A DNA stretch of 12,859 bases, taken from NCBI GenBank assembly GCA_002367305.1, contig DFBG01000133.1, positions 8,153 through 21,011 on the forward strand, in the 5' to 3' direction. The translations under genes were made by a program, and so were the position numbers. A model generated the notes under the pieces. That model saw only the letters and a program-made list of their open reading frames with translations, was not told the origin of the DNA and did not search any database. This stretch comes from Actinobacteria bacterium UBA3086 (GTDB taxonomy: Bacteria; Actinomycetota; Coriobacteriia; Anaerosomatales; UBA3086). This document shows positions 1 to 5,435 of the stretch, in pieces; the first letter of the stretch is position 1; every line of letters begins with the position of its first letter.

Positions 1-405
1 TACCTCACTGTCGGTGTCGAGGGTGCGCTCTTCGGCTGCGGAGACATGCACGCGGTCATGGGTGACGGCGAAGTCGTCATCTGTGGCGCCGAGACCCCCG
101 GCGAGGTCCGTCTCACTCCGCAGGTGGTCGCATTCGAAGGCCTGCCCACGCCGTTCATCGAGAACGATGAGCTGGTGGCGGTCGTAGCGTCGGCGGATAC
201 CGTTGACGAGGCGTACAAGATGGCAGTGCACCTCATGCATGACTTCCTGACTGGAATCGCAGGCCTCACCGTGAACGATGCAGCGATGCTCATGAGCCTC
301 GTTGGTAGCCTCAAGTTCTGCCAAGTCGTGGATCCGCTCCTGACAGTCCGTTTTGAGTTTCCCAAGTCGGTGCTCAAGGACTACGGATTCGAGATGCCGC
401 GCTGA
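1..405 (+). CDS. Acetamidase/formamidase family protein, C-terminal part (5' end outside window)
   Basis: The reading frame is open from base 1 to the TGA at 403-405, giving the last 134 residues of a protein. The stretch GALFGCGDMHAVMGDGEV is the signature of the FmdA/AmdA acetamidase/formamidase family, followed by the family's ICGAE.PGEV.L beta-strand segment. Members hydrolyse short amides such as formamide or acetamide to ammonia and the carboxylate, in the cytoplasm, and are usually about 300 residues long, so more than half is missing upstream. The C-terminal helical part (DEAYKMAVHLMHDFL, then NDAAMLMSLVGSLKFCQVVDP) fits the family's conserved end. The ATG at 46 is internal to the domain and is not the start. 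Substrate cannot be told from this fragment. Family call is firm; the exact amide is not. Confidence 0.88.
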   Translation, partial: YLTVGVEGALFGCGDMHAVMGDGEVVICGAETPGEVRLTPQVVAFEGLPTPFIENDELVAVVASADTVDEAYKMAVHLMHDFLTGIAGLTVNDAAMLMSLVGSLKFCQVVDPLLTVRFEFPKSVLKDYGFEMPR

Positions 406-451
406 TCCATCGGACATGAGCGCGAGTTGCTCAGTAATAGCCGCATGCAAG

Positions 452-481
452 CGGGGTCGCTCCTTCTCAGGGGCGATCCCG
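452..481 (+). terminator. Strong hairpin after the acetamidase gene, possible terminator
   Basis: Bases 452-464 (CGGGGTCGCTCCT) pair with 469-481 (AGGGGCGATCCCG) over 13 bp, two of them G-T wobbles, around a 4-base TCTC loop. It lies 47 bases after the acetamidase stop and before the next ribosome binding site. Only two T residues follow, so it lacks the U-run of a classical intrinsic terminator; it could be an RNA-stabilising or Rho-assisted end instead. The rest of 406-533 shows no gene I can support. Confidence 0.5.
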
Positions 482-533
482 TTCGGCATTCGGGGGATAC
501 TCATGTTCGGGCGGGCAATGGAAGGAGCAGTTC

Positions 534-697
534 ATGACGGTCAAGAACCCCGGTCTTCTGCCGGGCCTGAGCTCCTCTCACTTCTCAAAGGGAAGTCGTG
601 TTTCTACATCAAAGAGCTCACGCCCCTGCTCCGATCGCAGATCGAACGCGTGCTCAAGAAGGGCTTTGAACTCTACCAGTCGCGGGGCTGGGTCTGA
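534..697 (+). pseudogene. Remnant of a small gene, possibly DUF1801-like, apparently frameshifted
   Basis: The best ribosome binding site (GGAAGGAG, 520-527) serves the ATG at 534, but that frame soon becomes Ser/Arg-rich and lacks protein character. The coding-like sequence is in the frame of position 518: from about 560 it uses G/C-ending codons and encodes KGKSCFYIKELTPLL, then an amphipathic helix ending at QSRGWV with TGA at 695-697. The KSCFYIKEL segment resembles the C-terminal part of DUF1801 proteins (unknown function; normally about 100-140 residues), so only a tail would remain. One extra C in the CCCC run at 548-551 would join the 534 start to this frame and give about 54 residues. 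A sequencing error, a decayed gene, or a short intact gene starting at ATG 518 without its own Shine-Dalgarno are all possible. The DUF1801 link is tentative. Confidence 0.38.
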
Positions 698-758
698 CGC
701 ATCACGTGCCTGTCTGGGATAGACTGGACTCTCCGGGACGCATCAGGGGAGGTCTGCT

Positions 759-1463
759 GTGACGAGCGTGCTCATCGTCGATGATGAATCCAATATCCGT
801 GAACTTGTGAGCGTGTACATGACCGCAGCGGGCTATCAGGTTCTCACGGCTGCCGATGGGAACGCGGCGTTGGCGGCGTTCCGGGAACACACGCCGGATC
901 TCGTGGTCCTAGATATCATGATTCCCGGCCTTGACGGCGCGGAGGTCTGTGCTGCGATACGAGCGGAGTCTTCCGTGCCCGTCATCATGCTCACGGCTCG
1001 CGAGTCTGAGCTCGACAAGGTCGCTCTCCTCGAGCGAGGCGCGGATGACTATGTGACCAAGCCCTTCAGCCCAGCCGAGCTTGTCGCTCGCGTGCGTGCG
1101 GTGCTGCGGCGCACGAGCGGCGCCGAGGAAGCCTCAAAGCGGGAGGCTGCGGGCACTGCGATCGAGGTGGGCGGACTGCGTGTGGATCCTGCGACACGAG
1201 AGGTGTCGGTCGATGGTTCGGTCATCGAGCTCACCGCTCGCGAATTCGACCTGCTCGCCGCTATGGCATCCGAGCCCGGTGTGGTGTTCAGTCGCGAGTC
1301 CCTTCTCGAGCGCGCGTGGGGATTCAATGAGTTCGTGGAGGCCCGTGGCGTCGACGTGCACGTCAGGCATATCCGCGAGAAGCTCGATGACGATGCGGTG
1401 AAGCCACGGTTCATCGAGACCGTCAGGGGCGTTGGGTATCGCGTTCGTCGGGAGACCTCGTGA
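759..1463 (+). CDS. OmpR/PhoB-family two-component response regulator
   Basis: This 234-residue transcription factor is the output half of a two-component system. Residues 1-118 are a receiver domain: acidic pair D8/D9, phospho-acceptor D52 in VVLDIMIPG, T79 in MLTA, and K101 in the TKPF motif. After a linker (about 119-133), residues 134-232 form the winged-helix DNA-binding domain, with the family's ELTAREFDLL, a recognition helix in EARGVDVHVRHIREKL, and the closing IETVRGVGYRV. All phosphorylation residues are intact. The GTG start at 759 sits 6 bases after AGGGGAGG. The gene overlaps the histidine kinase gene by 4 bases (GTGA), so the two are translationally coupled and almost certainly cognate. 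Such regulators bind tandem 10-11-bp direct repeats, and one such repeat lies at 2920-2941. The exact signal is unknown. Confidence 0.95.
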   Translation: MTSVLIVDDESNIRELVSVYMTAAGYQVLTAADGNAALAAFREHTPDLVVLDIMIPGLDGAEVCAAIRAESSVPVIMLTARESELDKVALLERGADDYVTKPFSPAELVARVRAVLRRTSGAEEASKREAAGTAIEVGGLRVDPATREVSVDGSVIELTAREFDLLAAMASEPGVVFSRESLLERAWGFNEFVEARGVDVHVRHIREKLDDDAVKPRFIETVRGVGYRVRRETS

Positions 1464-2980
1464 CTCGTGGCAACGCATCCACCGGCATCACCATCTCGAC
1501 GCGCGCGCGCCGCATGGCCGTTCTTGCATCCGTGCTTTCCCTTGTGGTCGCTTTCAGTGTTTTCTATGCGGCGTGGCTCTCCTTCACTGTGCGAACGGCG
1601 ACTCAGGAGCTCTCGCGTCAGGTACGGGCGGTTGCCTCGGGCGTCGAGGCCTCCGCTGACATCCTGATCGCCCCGGATGTGGATGATATCGCTCGCCAGA
1701 ACCGGGAACGCCTGTTCAGGGTCGAGGCCGGTCTCATTGGCGCTGCTCTCGTGGTCACCGACGAATCGGGAGCGATCGTGCGCACTACAGCCGATGGGCT
1801 GCTTCCTGCGGGCAGTGATTTTCCGCTCGATCTGCTGAGTGAACCCGATGGGGATGGGGTCAGTACCGGGCGCCGGGTGGCGGACTCCGGCGTGACGTAC
1901 GTGCTTGTCGCGGTTCCCATTCATGCGGGGGAGGATGCGTTGTGGGTGATTGCCGCTTCTCCGTTGGACGAGATCGTCTCGGCGCGCGCATGGACTGCTG
2001 GGTTGCTGGGAGTGAGCCTGCTGGTGGCTCTCGTGATCGCGTGGTTCATAGGCGGCCTTCTGGCACGGCGACTCGCCCGCCCGCTGGTGCGTCTCCAGAC
2101 GGCGGCTGAGTCGGTTGCGGGTGGTGAGTGGGGTGTCACCGTGGCCGAGGAGGGCGATGCGGAAGTACGCTCGCTCGCTCGGTCGTTCAACCGGATGTCG
2201 GACCGGGTCGCGGCGGCATATCGTGCCCAGAAGGAGTTCGTCGGAGATGTTTCGCACGAGATCCGTACGCCGATAACCTCCATCTGCGGCTTCTCGACGG
2301 CGTTGCTCGACGGTACGGTCACCGACCCGGAGACGACCAAAGAGTCGCTGACCATCATTCGCGATGAGTCCGTGCGTCTGGCCGACCTCGCGCGGACACT
2401 GCTCGCGCTCTCCGATCTCGATGCGGGTGTGGTCGAGTTCGCGCGTGAGCCGGTCGAGCCCGCCCGCTTGACCTCGGCTTTGCTCGCTCGCCACACCGAT
2501 ACCGCCAAGCGCGCTGGCATCGATCTCGTGATCGAGCCCTCCGAACCAACCGATCTCTGGCCACGTGCCGATGAGAGCCGTCTGGTGCAGGCCGCATCGG
2601 TGCTTGTGGACAATGCGATCTCATACACGCCGGACGGCGGTACCGTGCGCGTCACGATGCGGGTCACCGCAGCTCTCTGGCAGCTCCGAATCGACGATTC
2701 CGGCCCAGGTGTGCCACAGGACTCCCGGGACACGGTATTCGGCCGTTTCTCGCGTCTCGATCGCTCTCGCTCGACCATGAGCGGCGGGCACGGGTTGGGA
2801 CTGCCCATATGCAAGCGTATCGTAGAGTTGATGGACGGCGTTGTTCGGGTTGAGGACTCCGATCTCGGTGGTGCATGCTTCATCATCGAGCTGCCCGTGG
2901 CGGTCGAAGGGATCTCAAGCTCAACACAAACTCAACACAGCGCCAACGGCGAGACAATCCGGGAAGGCGATACTCCCTAG
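1460..2980 (+). CDS. Membrane sensor histidine kinase (HAMP-HisKA-HATPase)
   Basis: This is a 506-residue inner-membrane kinase, the probable partner of the preceding regulator. Transmembrane helix 1 is at about residues 19-41, an extracytoplasmic sensor region at about 45-178, and helix 2 at about 179-200, followed by HAMP (about 200-252). The HisKA box SHEIRTPITS carries the phospho-acceptor H266. The ATP-binding domain has the N box (LVDNAISYTPDGG, N385), G1 (DDSGPGVP, 412-419), F box (VFGRFSRLDRS) and G2 (GGHGLGLPICKRI, from 442). All catalytic motifs are intact. The sensor region (SGAIVRTTADG, then VTYVLVAVPI) suggests a small PAS-like or dCache-type fold, with no identifiable ligand. 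The GTG start at 1460 overlaps the regulator's stop. The last 22 or so residues (SSSTQTQHSANGETIREG) are low-complexity and contain the DNA repeat that may serve as an operator for the next gene. Confidence 0.95.
   Translation: MTRGNASTGITISTRARRMAVLASVLSLVVAFSVFYAAWLSFTVRTATQELSRQVRAVASGVEASADILIAPDVDDIARQNRERLFRVEAGLIGAALVVTDESGAIVRTTADGLLPAGSDFPLDLLSEPDGDGVSTGRRVADSGVTYVLVAVPIHAGEDALWVIAASPLDEIVSARAWTAGLLGVSLLVALVIAWFIGGLLARRLARPLVRLQTAAESVAGGEWGVTVAEEGDAEVRSLARSFNRMSDRVAAAYRAQKEFVGDVSHEIRTPITSICGFSTALLDGTVTDPETTKESLTIIRDESVRLADLARTLLALSDLDAGVVEFAREPVEPARLTSALLARHTDTAKRAGIDLVIEPSEPTDLWPRADESRLVQAASVLVDNAISYTPDGGTVRVTMRVTAALWQLRIDDSGPGVPQDSRDTVFGRFSRLDRSRSTMSGGHGLGLPICKRIVELMDGVVRVEDSDLGGACFIIELPVAVEGISSSTQTQHSANGETIREGDTP
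2920..2941 (+). promoter_or_regulatory. Tandem 11-bp direct repeat, candidate OmpR-type operator and promoter
   Basis: CTCAACACAAA (2920-2930) is followed immediately by CTCAACACAGC (2931-2941); nine of eleven bases are identical and the period is 11 bp, about one helical turn. This is the usual layout of a site bound head-to-tail by an OmpR/PhoB-family dimer. A GACAAT hexamer (2953-2958) 11 bases after the repeat fits a -10 element in a promoter where the regulator replaces the -35; GATACT (2969-2974) is an alternative. It lies about 100 bases ahead of the secreted-protein start, within the kinase coding region. That the upstream regulator binds here is inference. Confidence 0.45.
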
Positions 2981-3039
2981 TGAATGATGCAACGGGATGA
3001 CCTTGAGGGGTGTCCCTGGTTGGGAAGAGGTTGTGGACG

Positions 3040-3588
3040 ATGAAGATGAACAAATTGATGAGCATTGTCGTAGCGGCAACGCTGATCGCAGCGTTCGCTG
3101 TCCCGGTGAGTGCTATAGCAGCACAGGGCCCCGGCAGCGCAGGTATGGAGACTGCGGGCGTGGGTGCCTCTCGTCCTGAGTCTGCTACTGCTTCCCGTGG
3201 TGAGGCTGCCGCCGCACTGCGCGATCGCATCGCGAACGCGCTTCGGCTTCGCAGTCAGGCCTTCAACAACTCCGCCGATCGTCTCCAGGAGCGTATCCAC
3301 AAGATGGAGCAGCTCTGCGATCGTATCGAAGATGCCGGAGGCGAGACCGAGCAGGTTCGCAGTCAGCTGAGGATCGCCGAAGACACGCTCGAGGGGGCTG
3401 TGCGCCTGGAGAACAGGGCGGTCAATCAGTTCCGCAACGTTCCCGATGCCGAGAACGTTCGCGGCGCATTCGGTGAGGCTCGCGCACTGGGCGGCGAGGC
3501 TGTCGGCGAGCTCAAGAGGACTCGTTCACAGCTCAAGAGCGCCCTGCGGGAACTCAAGGAGTGCGTGTCTGAACTCAAGGAGGGCTAG
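3040..3588 (+). CDS. Secreted alpha-helical coiled-coil protein, unknown family
   Basis: This 182-residue protein begins with a clear Sec signal peptide: MKMNK, a hydrophobic core (SIVVAATLIAAFAVPV) and likely cleavage near residues 25-28 (SAIAA). The mature part is a short Gly/Ala/Ser-rich linker, then almost entirely helical, charged sequence (about 53-182) rich in Arg, Glu, Leu and Ala, broken near NVPDAENV. The final helix, GELKRTRSQLKSALREL onward, has perfect a/d heptad spacing of Leu/Val. Two Cys (C93, C175) could form a disulfide outside the cell. The ATG at 3040 is chosen because AAGAGG lies 9 bases upstream and the signal peptide begins there; the earlier in-frame GTG at 3010 would add ten residues and has no well-placed site. 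It lies 59 bases after the kinase gene and 3 bases before the lipoprotein gene. No family recognised; by architecture it recalls stress-induced periplasmic helical chaperones, without sequence evidence. Confidence 0.85.
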   Translation: MKMNKLMSIVVAATLIAAFAVPVSAIAAQGPGSAGMETAGVGASRPESATASRGEAAAALRDRIANALRLRSQAFNNSADRLQERIHKMEQLCDRIEDAGGETEQVRSQLRIAEDTLEGAVRLENRAVNQFRNVPDAENVRGAFGEARALGGEAVGELKRTRSQLKSALRELKECVSELKEG

Positions 3589-3591
3589 CGT

Positions 3592-3954
3592 ATGACGCAA
3601 CGCCGTGTATTCATGCGGCTGTTCGCAACAGTGATTCTTTCATCAGCACTCCTGCTTGCGGGTTGCGGGCAGGGTGCTGATGATTTTGCGGACGTTTCTG
3701 ACGATACAGTGATCGCGACGGATCAGAACGGTTCTGCCGATCCGACTCCTTCGCTGACAGGGGACGATTCCGCCAGCTCCGATGTCACGGATGACACATC
3801 TGACTCGGACAGTACCGAGATCGACGTGCTGACCGACGGAGAGGTCGACCTCGACAAAGTTGAAGCTGAACTCGAGGCGATCGAGAACGAACTCGACTCA
3901 CTCGCCTTCCCCGATGACTCCATGTTCGATGACGCGGCGGGCGCGCTCTTCTAG
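3592..3954 (+). CDS. Small acidic lipoprotein with C-terminal coiled coil
   Basis: This 120-residue protein has a lipoprotein signal peptide ending in the lipobox LLAGC, so C25 should be lipidated and the protein anchored to the outer face of the membrane. Residues 29-85 are low-complexity and rich in Asp, Ser and Thr (for example DDTSDSDST), a flexible and strongly negative stalk that could bind cations. Residues 86-104 (DLDKVEAELEAIENELDSL) have ideal heptad spacing and should form a short acidic coiled coil, followed by FPDDSMFDD. The ribosome binding site AAGGAGGG (3577-3584) lies within the last codons of the preceding gene, 7 bases before the ATG, so the two are co-expressed. The stop codon shares CTAG with the stop of the convergent HD-GYP gene. 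No family recognised. Confidence 0.85.
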   Translation: MTQRRVFMRLFATVILSSALLLAGCGQGADDFADVSDDTVIATDQNGSADPTPSLTGDDSASSDVTDDTSDSDSTEIDVLTDGEVDLDKVEAELEAIENELDSLAFPDDSMFDDAAGALF

Positions 3955-5435
3955 AGGTACTGCCAGACGTCGTCGACTCCTGCTTCGGCTGCGGGAAGAC
4001 ACTCGCTGATCGAGTGCGCGTGTACACCGGTGGTCGTGTCCATGATCCGCAGATCCACGATGCCCGGATCGTCGAGCCAGCGTCCCGATGCGTCGGCCAG
4101 CACCTTCACTCGGGGGTGCAGCAGATCGTCGTTGTTAACGCGATACACGACACCGGTCGATCCGTCCTCCAACTTGATCACTGCTCCCATGGGATAGATG
4201 CCAAGCATGGCAACGAGCGCCTTCGTCAGACTCGGGTCGTATGCTTTACCTCGGCCCTGCATGAGCACGGCGAGCGCCTTGTCCGGGCGGATCTCGCGTC
4301 GGAAGGGTCGACGTGTGGTCATAGCGTCGTATGCATCGCAGAGAGCCACGATCTTGGAGAACAGGTGCTGTTCGGTCTGCGCGCTCTGTTCGTTGGGATA
4401 GCCCTGCATGTCGTGACGCTGGTGGTGTTCGAACGCGACGACCATGGGCATCTGGTCGATCAGTTGGATTCGCTTGAGCAGGCTCGCGCCCTCCTCGGCA
4501 TGGCTCTTCACGATGCGCCATTCGTCGTTGGTGAGGGGACCCTGCTTGTTCAGGATGTCCTCGGGAATGCGCACCTTGCCCAGGTCGTACAACAGCGCCG
4601 ACAGACCCAGTGACTTGAGGGACTCTGCGTCGAGCCCCAGCGCTGCACCCAGAGAGACCGAGAGGATGCACACGTTGATCGAGTGATTGAGCGTGTAGTC
4701 ATCGTGGCCCTTGATGGCCGTGAGGCCCAGTACGGCGGCCGGATCCTGGAAGAGGTTGTCCAGCAACCCACTCACCACGCCCTGCAGGGGCTCCACCTCG
4801 AACACCTTGCCCAGCTTCGCCTGTGTCTCCACGTCGCGCATGGCCACGACACCTTTGTCGTAATGCTCCTTTGCACGGGCCTTGACCTCGCGACCCTCCG
4901 CATCGGCGTCCTCATTCTCCAGCGCGGTCGTTTCGGCCACGGTGAGACGTTCCACGCCGTTCTGCTCCAAGAACAGTTGAGCGGCATCTATGTCCCTGAT
5001 CTTCTCATTGCCGAGCAGGTTGACCAGCGCGGTCGCTTCCTCGGGCGCAAAGCCTTCCAGGAACGTGAGAGCCGAGATGCCCCGTCCGAGCAGGTCTTGG
5101 ATGGTCTTCCGATACGTGACGCTCTCCTCGGGGAACACCTGGTTCTCCACGAACAGCGTGCCTTTGTAGATGTTGACGGTGACATCTTCGAAGCCGAACT
5201 CGCCCAGTCCCTCCACTGCGGCGACGAGCTCTTCGATCGACTGCGCCACGAGGGGGTGGGTCACCGGGTAGAGCGCGGCATTGGTCTGTGCGACTGCGAG
5301 CGTACGCACCAACTCGCGTGCTCGCTGAAGCTTGCGCGTGCTCGCGAATGGAGTCTTCGCTGACGCGGAGGCTATCTCAGCCATCTCCTGTGGCGTCTCA
5401 AGCTTTTCGTTGTCGTTCGAGAGGTTCTCAGTCAC
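3951..5435 (-). CDS. HD-GYP domain protein with altered HD motif (YD)
   Basis: This 494-residue, probably cytoplasmic protein has three parts. Residues 38-170 form an N-terminal module (NAALYPVTHPLV) homologous to the start of the upstream HEAT protein. Residues 240-405 are an HD-GYP domain: H251 in NHSINV, then LLYDLGKVRIPEDILNKQGPL, H312, H337/H338, GYP at 345-347, and D367 in CDAYDAMTTRRPF. Residues 410-466 are a small beta domain (YPMGAVIKLEDGSTGVV) common after HD-GYP. HD-GYP enzymes degrade cyclic di-GMP or related cyclic dinucleotides at a di- or tri-iron centre. Here the His of the HD pair is Tyr (Y283-D284), so one metal ligand is missing although the other ligands and GYP remain. 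It may be weakly active or act as a binding or effector protein. GTG 5435 is the start, 9 bases after GAGGAG; it overlaps the HEAT gene by 8 bases. Confidence 0.9.
   Translation of the reverse strand: MTENLSNDNEKLETPQEMAEIASASAKTPFASTRKLQRARELVRTLAVAQTNAALYPVTHPLVAQSIEELVAAVEGLGEFGFEDVTVNIYKGTLFVENQVFPEESVTYRKTIQDLLGRGISALTFLEGFAPEEATALVNLLGNEKIRDIDAAQLFLEQNGVERLTVAETTALENEDADAEGREVKARAKEHYDKGVVAMRDVETQAKLGKVFEVEPLQGVVSGLLDNLFQDPAAVLGLTAIKGHDDYTLNHSINVCILSVSLGAALGLDAESLKSLGLSALLYDLGKVRIPEDILNKQGPLTNDEWRIVKSHAEEGASLLKRIQLIDQMPMVVAFEHHQRHDMQGYPNEQSAQTEQHLFSKIVALCDAYDAMTTRRPFRREIRPDKALAVLMQGRGKAYDPSLTKALVAMLGIYPMGAVIKLEDGSTGVVYRVNNDDLLHPRVKVLADASGRWLDDPGIVDLRIMDTTTGVHAHSISECLPAAEAGVDDVWQYL

Noticed and set aside
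709..727. Imperfect inverted repeat before the response regulator gene
   Set aside because: Only six pairs with a mismatch; no T-run and no clear promoter element, so neither terminator nor operator can be supported.
1049..2494. Long open frame on the minus strand (481 codons) across the two-component genes
   Set aside because: It is antisense to two well-defined genes, is rich in Arg, Ser and His, has no domain or ribosome binding site; typical of high-GC antisense frames.
3010..3039. GTG 3010 as start of the secreted protein
   Set aside because: It would put ten residues before the signal peptide; the ribosome binding site and signal peptide both point to ATG 3040.
4683..5363. Plus-strand frame of 226 codons inside the HD-GYP gene
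   Set aside because: Antisense to a gene with clear homology; His/Leu/Gly-rich with no recognisable domain.
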